Under the pieces are notes generated by a model that ran no database searches, was not told the origin of the DNA, and saw nothing but the letters and a program-made list of their open reading frames with translations. DNA of 64,000 nt from Joostella atrarenae (GTDB taxonomy: Bacteria; Bacteroidota; Bacteroidia; Flavobacteriales; Flavobacteriaceae): NCBI RefSeq assembly GCF_021764745.1, contig NZ_JAETXX010000001.1, positions 434,001 to 498,000 on the forward strand, given 5' to 3'. Shown piece by piece: positions 9,341 to 17,706 of the stretch. Position 1 is the stretch's first letter; each line of letters opens with the position of its first letter. The position numbers were made by a program, and so were the translations under genes.

Positions 9341-11092
9341 ATGCCCAAATCGTTTAAATTATGCTTAACTATGGCTGGTGCCGTTTCCGCAGGTTCATAC
9401 ACTGGTGGAGTGTTGGATTATTTAATAGAAACTTTAGCCCTCTGGGAAGAAGCTAAAGCTACCAATAGAAAGTTAGGAATTAATCATCCAGCATATAACC
9501 ATTCTGTTCCGATGCACGATGTAGAAATTGATGTGTTAAGCGGCGCCTCCGCTGGCGGAATTACAGGAACTCTTACCCTTTTAAGTTTGCTGCGTAAAAA
9601 CCATAAACCTGTTAATAGATTAAACCCAAAAGGAGATGATAATTTGTTTTATAAATGTTGGGTAAAAATGGCCGATGATGAAGAGAGCAAAACGCTTCAA
9701 AAACTATTAAATACAGACGATTTATCAAAAGATGAAATTCCAGAATCGCTATTAAATAGTATTGCCATCGATAAAATTGCAAACGATGCTTTAACGGTGA
9801 GCAAAGTAGTTCATTACCCGCCTTTTGTTTCTAAAGATTTAGATTTAATTCTAACGACTACGAATCTTCGGGGGCTTAATTTTAAAGTAGATTTTAGTGG
9901 CGATAGTAAAACAAATTCAGCAAATGTAATTACCAATCATGGAGGTTTTTTTAGATATAAAGTAAAAAATGAATTGTTTGAAAGAGGCGTTCCCTCCAAT
10001 GAAAATTCTCTTTATTACGTCCTCGATCTTAAAGAAAATCAAGATATCGATTACCTAAAAGATGCTACACTTAGCACTGCTGCTTTCCCAATTGGATTAA
10101 AATCTAGGGAAATAGAAATCTCTAAAAAATATATTGAGCGCTACCCAAATTATTTATTCGGAAGGAGAAAAGGAATTACTCCATTAATTCTAGATAATGA
10201 AGAGAGCTATAAATTTAATTCTATTGATGGCGGACTCATAAATAACGAGCCTTATGGAATTGGACTTAAGGTTTTAAATGAAAAAAATAAAGATTTACAG
10301 GCAAATGATAATTATGCTGTTGTTATGGTAGATCCGTTTCCAAACCAAGATAATAATCCGTCGTTATTTAATCCTAAACGAGATATTTTAAGCGTTGCTA
10401 AAGGGATGTTTAAAGCGCTTAGAAATCAAGTAATGTTTAATCAAGATGGAATTTTAGATGCTTTATCTCTTAGCGATCGCACAAAATTTTTAGTTGCTCC
10501 CAGTAGAAAAACAATCATTAATGGAAAAGCTATTCGTGAGCAACACCATTTAGCATCTTCTCCAATTAGTGGTTTTGCTGGTTTTATGGATGAAGAGCTT
10601 AGAAGACACGATTTTAATCTCGGAAGAAAAAACTGTCAAGATTTTCTGAGATATCATTTTTCAGTAAAAGAAGAAAATATCAATAAACGATTGGGAGAAG
10701 ATATTTCTAAGGAAGCTATCAACAGATTTTCTTACAGGATGCCAGCATCAGATGAAAATGGAATGCGCTTCTTCCCTATTATTCCAGATATAAAAACGAT
10801 AAATGCTTTTTCTGAAAAATTTGATTTTGAAGAGTATGGAACAGACGCTACAATTGATTATCCGAAGTATCCGAAAATAGATTTGAATGCTTTTGAAGAT
10901 CAATATAAAGACGCTATTAAAAAGCGCGTTAGAAGTTTGGTGCGAAGTGTTTCTAGAAATGGTTTATTAACGTTTGCCTTTAGGGTTTTATATCAGCGGA
11001 AAACATATAATATGGTTATTGATACTGTAAAAAGCAGTCTCCATGAAGCTGGTCTTATTGATAATGCAGATGCAACTACTACAAAGAAATAA
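9341..11092 (+). CDS. Patatin-like phospholipase family protein
   Basis: The 583-residue protein carries the patatin catalytic features: a glycine-rich oxyanion segment GAVSAGSYTGG (13-23), the nucleophile Ser70 in GASAGG and the Asp-Gly-Gly of SIDGGLINNEP with Asp296. No signal peptide is seen, so it is probably cytosolic or membrane-peripheral. Patatins hydrolyse acyl ester bonds of phospholipids. The long C-terminal part (about 300-583) is unusual in size compared with minimal patatins of about 300 residues, and I cannot assign a domain to it. Confidence 0.9.
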   Translation: MPKSFKLCLTMAGAVSAGSYTGGVLDYLIETLALWEEAKATNRKLGINHPAYNHSVPMHDVEIDVLSGASAGGITGTLTLLSLLRKNHKPVNRLNPKGDDNLFYKCWVKMADDEESKTLQKLLNTDDLSKDEIPESLLNSIAIDKIANDALTVSKVVHYPPFVSKDLDLILTTTNLRGLNFKVDFSGDSKTNSANVITNHGGFFRYKVKNELFERGVPSNENSLYYVLDLKENQDIDYLKDATLSTAAFPIGLKSREIEISKKYIERYPNYLFGRRKGITPLILDNEESYKFNSIDGGLINNEPYGIGLKVLNEKNKDLQANDNYAVVMVDPFPNQDNNPSLFNPKRDILSVAKGMFKALRNQVMFNQDGILDALSLSDRTKFLVAPSRKTIINGKAIREQHHLASSPISGFAGFMDEELRRHDFNLGRKNCQDFLRYHFSVKEENINKRLGEDISKEAINRFSYRMPASDENGMRFFPIIPDIKTINAFSEKFDFEEYGTDATIDYPKYPKIDLNAFEDQYKDAIKKRVRSLVRSVSRNGLLTFAFRVLYQRKTYNMVIDTVKSSLHEAGLIDNADATTTKK

Positions 11093-11109
11093 TGTAGGTA
11101 CGGGGGAAT

Positions 11110-11496
11110 CTATACTGTTGAATTTACAAACATCATAGCTTCCTCCATTTGAGAAATATCAAAATAACGTTCATAACGTCCTTCACTAGCACGTTGAAAG
11201 AAAACATTATCTATAGGAACGAGCGCTTTAACAATATTTGAATGTGCCACAATTGCAAGGTGACCCATTTTCTTATAATTACGAAGCGACCATAAAATAT
11301 CTTGAAAGAAAGCTTTTGTACTACTTTTAGAAATTCTCATCTCATCCAACTTTACAAGAACATTAATTTTTGTGAAGCCGCGTTTCAATTTATCCTCAAA
11401 TAATTTCTGACAAATTTTCTCATCTTCCTTTGTAAAACCATCAAACACTTCAATGGCTAGTACATTATTTTCAAAGGATTTTAACTGCGAGATCAT
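11110..11496 (-). CDS. SpoIIAA/STAS-like protein
   Basis: The 128-residue protein matches the pattern of the SpoIIAA-like (DUF3478) STAS fold. It has an N-terminal strand VLAIEVFDGFTKEDE, alternating helices and strands, an INVLVKLDEM strand, then a helix AFFQDILWSL and a final VPIDNVFF segment. The STAS phosphorylatable Ser is not clearly present, so an anti-sigma-antagonist role is not supported. It converges on the patatin gene with a 17-bp gap and no visible terminator. Confidence 0.65.
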   Translation of the reverse strand: MISQLKSFENNVLAIEVFDGFTKEDEKICQKLFEDKLKRGFTKINVLVKLDEMRISKSSTKAFFQDILWSLRNYKKMGHLAIVAHSNIVKALVPIDNVFFQRASEGRYERYFDISQMEEAMMFVNSTV

Positions 11497-11610
11497 AATC
11501 TATTGGTTTTACACTCAAATTTAAGCAAAATAGTTTTTCAAAATCAAGTATTAACACTATTTAACTAACTGATAATTGGATATTTACAATGTTTTTTGTA
11601 TACTACTATT

Positions 11611-11988
11611 ATGATAAGTACAGATAAAGAAAATTACACAGAGTTTTTAAGTCGTTCGGTTAGTTATTTAGAAAATCGAGGATACGATAATATTAAAGCC
11701 GATTTAGAGGGCTTTGAAACACCAAAGTCTTTTATAAAGAAAGGGAGCGATGTTACGATTACTCCAGATATTGTAGCTGATAAAAAAGGAATTAAGCATT
11801 TCTTCGAAATCAGTGTAAAATCTGACAAACCACATTTGCTAAAATCAAAATGGATGTTTCTAGATGTGCTGAGCAAAATGAAATCGTATCGCTTTAAAAT
11901 AATTAGCACTAAAGGGCATTATAAGTTTACAACAACCATGTTAGACGACTTAAATATGGATAAGACAATGATTAAGATTAACTCTTAA
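11611..11988 (+). CDS. Hypothetical protein, possible PD-(D/E)XK-like fold
   Basis: The start is placed at the ATG at 11611 rather than an upstream in-frame TTG at 11596. The 125-residue product has no signal peptide. Residues around ITPDIVA...KHFFEISVKS resemble the core of small PD-(D/E)XK nuclease-fold proteins: a PD turn followed by a strand carrying Glu and Lys. The spacing is not canonical and the function is unknown. Its last 11 bp overlap the 3' end of the convergent GNAT gene. Confidence 0.6.
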   Translation: MISTDKENYTEFLSRSVSYLENRGYDNIKADLEGFETPKSFIKKGSDVTITPDIVADKKGIKHFFEISVKSDKPHLLKSKWMFLDVLSKMKSYRFKIISTKGHYKFTTTMLDDLNMDKTMIKINS

Positions 11989-12424
11989 TCATTCTTATGT
12001 GCGGTATTCCGTCCTCTAAATATTCTTCTCCAGTTTGAGTAAACCCATGCGAATTATAAAACTTTTTTAAATAGCATTGGGCTGAGATTTCTATGTCTTG
12101 TTTTCCGTAGTTATCATAAATAGCAGTAACAGACGCTTTCATAATGTCATGACCGTAACCGTATTTACGTTCGCTATTACGAACTACTACTCTACCAATA
12201 CTTGGTTTGTCAAAATAAGCACCAGAATTAAAAATTCGAGTATAGGCAACTAACTTACCTTCTTTTTTTCCTAAGATATGCAATGCCTTTTGGTCTTTAT
12301 AATCGATGTCTTGGTATACACAATCTTGTTCCACTACAAAAACCTCACTTCGGAGTTGTAATATTTCATATAATTGATCTGCTGTGAGCTCAGAAAATAG
12401 CCTTATTTCCGTTTCTAACTTCAT
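11978..12424 (-). CDS. GNAT-family N-acetyltransferase (ElaA-like)
   Basis: The 148-residue protein has the ElaA-type N-terminus (ELTADQLYEILQLRSEVFVVEQ, read in part) and the acetyl-CoA binding strand and loop IGRVVVRNSERKYGYGHDIM. It ends with the YNSHGF-type segment (FYNSHGFTQTG) typical of GNAT enzymes. It should transfer an acetyl group from acetyl-CoA to an amine, but the substrate is unknown. It overlaps the preceding gene tail-to-tail by 11 bp. Confidence 0.85.
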   Translation of the reverse strand: MKLETEIRLFSELTADQLYEILQLRSEVFVVEQDCVYQDIDYKDQKALHILGKKEGKLVAYTRIFNSGAYFDKPSIGRVVVRNSERKYGYGHDIMKASVTAIYDNYGKQDIEISAQCYLKKFYNSHGFTQTGEEYLEDGIPHIRMIKS

Positions 12425-12629
12425 TTCATTCCTTTGGATACAAAAGTATAAAGTCTAATGTTTATTTCGGCTTCAAAAAGACTTATTGTTTAACTGTTGA
12501 GGAGAAATTGGCTTTTAAAGTATTCAGCAAGAAAAAAGTTTACAACAGCGTAATTATATAACGAGATGACTATTTTATTACACACATCACAGTCTGTTAT
12601 AAAAACTTTCCTTATTCATTCATTAACCG

Positions 12630-12637
12630 TATTTTTG
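12630..12637 (+). promoter_or_regulatory. Bacteroidota -7 element upstream of leuS
   Basis: TATTTTTG matches the TAnnTTTG consensus and lies 47 bp before the leuS ATG. No clear -33 TTG was found at the usual spacing. Confidence 0.4.
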
Positions 12638-12684
12638 CAACTTCTTAGAATTAGATTAGGAGATTCAGAACAAAAAAAATAACA

Positions 12685-15498
12685 ATGAAGTACAATTTCA
12701 ATGAAATTGAAGCCAAATGGCAAAAGCATTGGGCAGAAAATCAAACGTTTAAAGCGAGTAATAATTCCGATAAACCAAAATATTATGTGTTGGATATGTT
12801 CCCTTACCCTTCTGGTGCGGGGCTACATGTAGGACACCCATTAGGATATATTGCTAGTGATATTTATGCGCGCTACAAACGCCACAAAGGTTATAATGTA
12901 CTTCATCCAATGGGTTATGATAGTTTTGGATTACCTGCGGAGCAATATGCCATACAAACTGGGCAACATCCTGCGCTTACAACCGAAACTAATATAAAAC
13001 GCTACCGCCAACAATTAGATAAAATAGGTTTCTCTTTTGATTGGAGTCGAGAGGTACGCACCTCTACACCAGAATATTATAAGTGGACACAATGGATTTT
13101 TATCCAACTTTTTAATTCTTGGTATAATAAAGATTCTGATAAAGCTGAAAATATTTCTACGCTTATCGAGAAATTTGAAGCTGAAGGAAATAAAGCTGTA
13201 AATGCTGTTGCCGATGATGCTGTAGAATTTTTTACTGCTTCTGAATGGAAAGAATTTTCTTCAGAAGAAAAACAAGAAATTTTATTACAATATAGACTTA
13301 CCTATTTAGCAGAGACTGAGGTTAATTGGTGTCCTGCATTAGGAACTGTTTTAGCGAATGATGAGATTGTAAACGGGGTATCAGAACGTGGTGGACACCC
13401 TGTAGTTCGTAAAAAAATGAAGCAATGGAGTATGCGTATTTCTGCCTATGCAGATCGTATGCTTCAAGGATTAAATAAACTTGACTGGCCAGAGCCATTA
13501 AAAGAAATTCAACGCAACTGGATCGGAAAATCTGTTGGTGCGCAAGTGCAATTCAAAGTACAGAATTCATCATCTAAAATTGATGTTTTCACCACGCGTC
13601 CAGATACAATATTTGGTGTTTCATTTATGACGTTAGCACCAGAACACGAGTTGGTCAATAAAATTACTACGCCAGAACAAAAAGAGGCTGTTGAAGCTTA
13701 TGTTGAAGCTACAGCAAAACGTAGCGAACGTGAGCGTATGGCAGACGTTAAAACCATTAGCGGTGCTTTTACTGGAGCCTATGCAGAACACCCATTTACA
13801 AAAGAACCTGTACCAATTTGGATTGGAGACTATGTATTGGCAGGTTACGGAACTGGGGCTGTAATGTCTGTTCCTTGTGGCGATCAAAGAGATTATGATT
13901 TCGCTAAGCATTTTGGAATCGATATTCCTAATATTTTTAAAGGAGTAGATATTAGTGAAGAGGCTTTTGCTGATAAAGAAAAAACCATTCTTGCTAATAG
14001 CGATTTCTTAAATGGATTAAGTTATAAAGAGGGAACTACAAAAGCGATTGAAGCTTTAGAAAAAATAGGCCAAGGAAAAGGAAAAACAAATTACCGCCTT
14101 CGTGATGCTGTTTTTTCTAGACAGCGCTATTGGGGAGAACCTTTTCCTGTGTATTATGTAAACGGATTGCCGCAAATGATTGCTGATGAACATTTGCCTA
14201 TAGAATTACCAGAAGTAGAAAAATATCTACCTACAGAAACGGGAGAGCCGCCTTTAGGGAATGCTACACAATGGGCATGGGATACAGAAACATCTACTGT
14301 GGTAAGCAATACGTTGATTGATAATAAAAAAGTTTTTCCATTAGAATTAAATACTATGCCAGGTTGGGCTGGAAGTTCTTGGTATTTTAACCGTTATATG
14401 GATGGCGGAAATACGGAGGAATTTGCTTCTCAAGATGCTTTGAATTATTGGCAAGATGTAGATTTATATATTGGTGGTAGCGAGCATGCTACTGGTCATT
14501 TATTATATGCTCGTTTTTGGCAGAAATTCTTATTCGATCAAGGGCTTTTACCTGTAGATGAATTTGCAAAAAAACTCATCAACCAAGGGATGATTTTGGG
14601 AACTAGTGCTTTTGTTTATCGATTACAAGATAAAAACACATTTGTATCTAAAAATCTTGTTGGTGATCAAAATGTACTTCCATTACACGCAGACGTTTCA
14701 TTTGTAAACGCTTCTGGAGAATTAGATATCGAAGCTTTTAAAAATTGGCGTGAAGAATTTAAAGATGCTGAATTCATTTTAGAAGACGGAAAATATATTG
14801 TAGGAAACGAGGTCGAGAAAATGTCGAAATCGAAATACAATGTAGTAAGTCCAGATGAGATTTGTGAAGATTATGGTGCAGATACACTTCGTATGTACGA
14901 AATGTTTTTAGGTCCTTTAGAACAAGCAAAACCATGGAATACAGCTGGAATTACTGGAGTTCATAATTTCTTAAAGAAACTCTGGAAACTTTATGTTGAT
15001 GATAATGGAATAAAAGTTACAGATAATGAACCTTCTAAAGAGAGTTTAAAAACATTACATAAAACCATTAAAAAAGTAGAAGAAGATATTGAGAATTTCT
15101 CTTTTAATACTTCTGTATCTACATTTATGATATGTGTAAACGAACTTACAGCACAAAAATGTACTAGTAAGGAAATTTTAGAGCCTTTAGCGGTACTTCT
15201 ATCGCCTTATGCTCCTCATATTGCTGAAGAGCTTTGGAGCATGTTAGGAAATAGCGAATCTATTTCTACAGCAGCTTTCCCTGTTTTTGAAGAAAAGCAT
15301 TTAGTAGAAAGCAGTAAAACATATCCGATTTCATTTAACGGAAAAATGCGTTTTACATTAGATCTTCCTGCAGACATGAGTAAAGAAGATATAGAAAAGG
15401 TTGTAATGGAACATGCTAAAACAAAGGCACAATTAGAAGGAAGAACTCCTAAAAAGATAATTATCGTTCCAGGAAAAATCGTGAATATTGTTGGATAA
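12685..15498 (+). CDS. leuS: Leucyl-tRNA synthetase
   Basis: The 937-residue class I aminoacyl-tRNA synthetase carries the HIGH motif as HVGH (48-51) within YPSGAGLHVGHPLGY and the KMSKS motif near residue 713. The CP1 editing domain is present, including the threonine-rich TTRPDT peptide near residue 302. It charges tRNA-Leu with leucine in the cytoplasm. Length agrees with bacterial LeuRS plus modest insertions. It stands alone, with its own upstream promoter-like element and a G+C-rich hairpin downstream. Confidence 0.98.
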   Translation: MKYNFNEIEAKWQKHWAENQTFKASNNSDKPKYYVLDMFPYPSGAGLHVGHPLGYIASDIYARYKRHKGYNVLHPMGYDSFGLPAEQYAIQTGQHPALTTETNIKRYRQQLDKIGFSFDWSREVRTSTPEYYKWTQWIFIQLFNSWYNKDSDKAENISTLIEKFEAEGNKAVNAVADDAVEFFTASEWKEFSSEEKQEILLQYRLTYLAETEVNWCPALGTVLANDEIVNGVSERGGHPVVRKKMKQWSMRISAYADRMLQGLNKLDWPEPLKEIQRNWIGKSVGAQVQFKVQNSSSKIDVFTTRPDTIFGVSFMTLAPEHELVNKITTPEQKEAVEAYVEATAKRSERERMADVKTISGAFTGAYAEHPFTKEPVPIWIGDYVLAGYGTGAVMSVPCGDQRDYDFAKHFGIDIPNIFKGVDISEEAFADKEKTILANSDFLNGLSYKEGTTKAIEALEKIGQGKGKTNYRLRDAVFSRQRYWGEPFPVYYVNGLPQMIADEHLPIELPEVEKYLPTETGEPPLGNATQWAWDTETSTVVSNTLIDNKKVFPLELNTMPGWAGSSWYFNRYMDGGNTEEFASQDALNYWQDVDLYIGGSEHATGHLLYARFWQKFLFDQGLLPVDEFAKKLINQGMILGTSAFVYRLQDKNTFVSKNLVGDQNVLPLHADVSFVNASGELDIEAFKNWREEFKDAEFILEDGKYIVGNEVEKMSKSKYNVVSPDEICEDYGADTLRMYEMFLGPLEQAKPWNTAGITGVHNFLKKLWKLYVDDNGIKVTDNEPSKESLKTLHKTIKKVEEDIENFSFNTSVSTFMICVNELTAQKCTSKEILEPLAVLLSPYAPHIAEELWSMLGNSESISTAAFPVFEEKHLVESSKTYPISFNGKMRFTLDLPADMSKEDIEKVVMEHAKTKAQLEGRTPKKIIIVPGKIVNIVG

Positions 15499-15533
15499 GA
15501 TAAAATAGAAAACTGTCGGAACGTCAGTAAGTT

Positions 15534-15561
15534 AAAACCCTGCTAAATTTGGCGGGGTTTT
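15534..15561 (+). terminator. Intrinsic terminator after leuS
   Basis: A 10-bp stem (aaaaccctgc at 15534-15543 with gcggggtttt at 15552-15561, one T-G wobble) has a loop of about 8 nt and is followed by T-rich sequence. Confidence 0.85.
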
Positions 15562-15602
15562 TGCTTTTTATATTGTAAATTTAATTTGAAAAAATTATAG
15601 TT

Positions 15603-16295
15603 ATGGGAATAGGATATTGGATTATTATAGGGGGAATCGGACTTCTGAGTATGCTAGTAAGTTCGAAATTAAAAAGCAAATTTAAACACTACTCTAAAGT
15701 TCATCTTAGAAATGGAATGAGTGGTGCTGAAATAGCACGCAAAATGTTAGCAGATAATGGTATTACAGATGTAGAAGTAATTTCAACCCCTGGAATGCTT
15801 ACAGATCATTATAACCCTTCAAATAAAACAGTTAATTTAAGTGAAGGTGTTTACAACCAACGTAATGCTGCAGCTGCAGCTGTGGCGGCTCACGAATGTG
15901 GACATGCCGTACAACATGCTAAAGGATATGAATGGTTACAACTAAGATCAAAATTAGTTCCCGTAGTTAGTGTAGCTTCTGGAATGTCTACATGGGTAAT
16001 ATTTGGTGGTTTAGTTCTTGGAGCTACTTCTGGACTTGGTTATACCGTTGCAGTAATTGGACTTATAATGTTTGCTTTAGGAACACTTTTTAGCTTTGTT
16101 ACATTACCTGTAGAATACGATGCTAGTAATAGAGCCTTAGCTTGGTTAAAAAATAGAAATATGCTTGCTCCAGAAGAATATAATGGAGCTGAAGATTCTT
16201 TAAAATGGGCCGCAAGAACATATGTTGTAGCTGCAATTGGATCGTTGGCTACGTTGTTGTATTTCGCAATGCAAGTTTTTGGAGGAAGAGACTAA
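15603..16295 (+). CDS. Integral-membrane zinc metallopeptidase (Zn_peptidase_2/YugP type)
   Basis: The 230-residue protein has an N-terminal transmembrane helix, the zinc motif HECGH at 97-101 (AAHECGHAVQHA), and two further hydrophobic segments around residues 120-170. A later Glu in VEYDASNRAL is in the position expected for the third ligand. The length and topology match the YugP-like neutral zinc metallopeptidase family, whose substrates are not known. It is transcribed after the leuS terminator and is probably monocistronic. Confidence 0.88.
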   Translation: MGIGYWIIIGGIGLLSMLVSSKLKSKFKHYSKVHLRNGMSGAEIARKMLADNGITDVEVISTPGMLTDHYNPSNKTVNLSEGVYNQRNAAAAAVAAHECGHAVQHAKGYEWLQLRSKLVPVVSVASGMSTWVIFGGLVLGATSGLGYTVAVIGLIMFALGTLFSFVTLPVEYDASNRALAWLKNRNMLAPEEYNGAEDSLKWAARTYVVAAIGSLATLLYFAMQVFGGRD

Positions 16296-16355
16296 TAACT
16301 ATTAACTGTTTTTGGTTTTAAATAAAATTATGAATATTACTTGCATGTAACATTC

Positions 16356-16372
16356 TGTTATATCGTATAACA
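16356..16372. promoter_or_regulatory. Inverted repeat, candidate toxin-antitoxin operator
   Basis: TGTTATA (16356-16362) and TATAACA (16366-16372) form perfect 7-bp arms around a 3-bp spacer. The repeat lies where the -33 region of the downstream promoter would be. This suits autoregulation by the antitoxin. Confidence 0.45.
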
Positions 16373-16393
16373 ACACCTGAATTGATAATTTTG

Positions 16394-16401
16394 TATCTTT
16401 G
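16394..16401 (+). promoter_or_regulatory. -7 promoter element of the toxin-antitoxin operon
   Basis: TATCTTTG matches TAnnTTTG exactly and sits 16 bp before the antitoxin ATG, implying a very short leader. Confidence 0.5.
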
Positions 16402-16417
16402 AGTAAAGACATATAAA

Positions 16418-16660
16418 ATGGATTTAGAAGCAAGAAAAATATCATTTGTACAAGAATTTTTAAGACTCCAAAACGAAGAAATCGTTAGTGGACTTGAAGA
16501 ATTATTGCGAAAAAGAAAAATTGAATTGATAGAAAAAAGCTTCAAGCCAATGTCTAAGGAGCAATACGATGATGAAATTGATCAAGCAATGAATGACTCC
16601 AAAAATGGTAGAGTTATAAAGGCTACAGATTTAAAGGCTAAAATCCAGAAATGGAGTTAG
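16418..16660 (+). CDS. Antitoxin of a ParE/RelE-type module
   Basis: This 80-residue, highly charged protein is predicted to be mostly helical. It has an N-terminal LEARKISFVQEFLRL helix and a C-terminal segment KATDLKAKIQKWS that would wrap the toxin. It resembles the small Bacteroidota antitoxins paired with ParE-like toxins. Its last 10 bp overlap the toxin start, so the two are translationally coupled. The upstream inverted repeat at 16356-16372 is a plausible autoregulatory operator. Confidence 0.75.
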   Translation: MDLEARKISFVQEFLRLQNEEIVSGLEELLRKRKIELIEKSFKPMSKEQYDDEIDQAMNDSKNGRVIKATDLKAKIQKWS

Positions 16661-16965
16661 AAGTTTATTGGTTAGAATTTACAGAAAATAAACTTGAAGA
16701 TATCTATAGTTATCATCTAATAAAAGCGAGTAAAATAGTTGCTGAAAAATTAGTGAATGGAATTGTAGACACAACGATTGGAATTGAAAAACATCCAGAA
16801 AGAGGGCAAGTCGAATTCAATTTAAAACACAGAAAGCAGGAATTCCGTTATTTACTTTTTAAAAATTATAAAATTATTTATTGGATAAATTATGATTTTA
16901 AGCGCATTGAAATTGTAAATATTTTTGATTCAAGACAAGATCCTGGAAAAATAGAGAAAACATAG
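16651..16965 (+). CDS. ParE/RelE-family toxin
   Basis: The 104-residue protein has the RelE/ParE superfamily layout: an N-terminal strand (LEVYWLEFTEN), two helices, a GIEKHPERGQ turn, then the strands FRYLLFKNYKIIYWI and IEIVNIFDSRQDP. The final IFDSRQDP block is typical of ParE-like toxins. Family members inhibit gyrase (ParE) or cut mRNA on the ribosome (RelE), and the sequence does not decide between these. The start at 16651 overlaps the antitoxin gene. A strong bidirectional terminator follows. Confidence 0.85.
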   Translation: MELEVYWLEFTENKLEDIYSYHLIKASKIVAEKLVNGIVDTTIGIEKHPERGQVEFNLKHRKQEFRYLLFKNYKIIYWINYDFKRIEIVNIFDSRQDPGKIEKT

Positions 16966-16995
16966 TGATCTCTTAAGAGTAATAAATTTTAAACA

Positions 16996-17033
16996 AAATT
17001 AAGCCTGCTGAATAAATTCAGCAGGCTTAATTT
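16996..17033. terminator. Bidirectional terminator between the toxin and Lrp genes
   Basis: A perfect 17-bp stem (16996-17012 with 17017-17033, core AAGCCTGCTGAA) closes a 4-nt loop. A/T-rich flanks on both sides suit the two convergent genes. Confidence 0.9.
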
Positions 17034-17035
17034 AT

Positions 17036-17506
17036 TTATATGCTTATCTGTCTGTCGATCTGCTGATTTAAAGAGATAAAGGTTTCTGTTCTAGAAACCC
17101 CTTCTATAGATTGTACTTTATGGTTTAATACATTCATTAAATGCTCATTGTCCTTACAAAGGATCTTAATTAAAATCGACCAATTCCCTGTTGTATAATG
17201 ACATTCTAAAACTTCTGGAATCTCCTTTAATTGCTTTACAGCTTCAGGGTTTCGCATCGCTTTATCCAAGTAAATACCTATAAAAGCCATTGTATGATAT
17301 CCTAAAAGCCTTGGGTTAATTACAAACTTAGAACCAGAAATAAGTCCAGAATTCTCTAGCTTTCGCAATCGCTGATGAATAGCAGCACCAGAAATTCCTA
17401 TCTTTCTAGCAATTTCTAAAATAGGTTTACGAGCATCTTCCATCAAACTCCTAAGAATCTCTTTGTCAATCCCGTCTATTTCTACAGTTTCATTAGTGAA
17501 TTTCAT
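17036..17506 (-). CDS. Lrp/AsnC-family transcriptional regulator
   Basis: The 156-residue protein has the N-terminal winged helix typical of Lrp/AsnC (IDGIDKEILRSLMEDARKP, then ARKIGISGAAIHQRLRKLE as recognition helix, residues about 12-60). The C-terminal RAM/ligand domain contains VLECHYTTGNWSILIKI. Such proteins bind DNA as multimers and respond to amino acids. The target genes cannot be deduced. A TATCTTTG element lies just upstream on the minus strand. It is divergent from umuC, which may therefore share the regulatory region. Confidence 0.93.
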   Translation of the reverse strand: MKFTNETVEIDGIDKEILRSLMEDARKPILEIARKIGISGAAIHQRLRKLENSGLISGSKFVINPRLLGYHTMAFIGIYLDKAMRNPEAVKQLKEIPEVLECHYTTGNWSILIKILCKDNEHLMNVLNHKVQSIEGVSRTETFISLNQQIDRQISI

Positions 17507-17527
17507 CTATAACGTTTTAAACATCAA

Positions 17528-17535
17528 CAAAGATA
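17528..17535 (-). promoter_or_regulatory. -7 element of the Lrp gene
   Basis: On the minus strand this reads TATCTTTG, an exact TAnnTTTG match 21 bp before the start codon. Confidence 0.45.
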
Positions 17536-17694
17536 CTTAAAACTAGTTATAGATTGTAAGTGTGTACAGCTAGAATTATTCTTTTATATAAACACAAAGA
17601 TTATTACAAGAATATACTATCTATACCAAATAAAACATGTACAATAACCCAATACTAAACTTATTTTCTACTTACTGCGCAAGCGGATATTCCC

Positions 17695-17702
17695 TAACTT
17701 TG
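17695..17702 (+). promoter_or_regulatory. -7 element immediately before umuC
   Basis: TAACTTTG fits TAnnTTTG and ends only 4 bp before the umuC ATG at 17707. If used, the transcript would be leaderless or nearly so. Confidence 0.45.
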
Positions 17703-17706
17703 CAGT

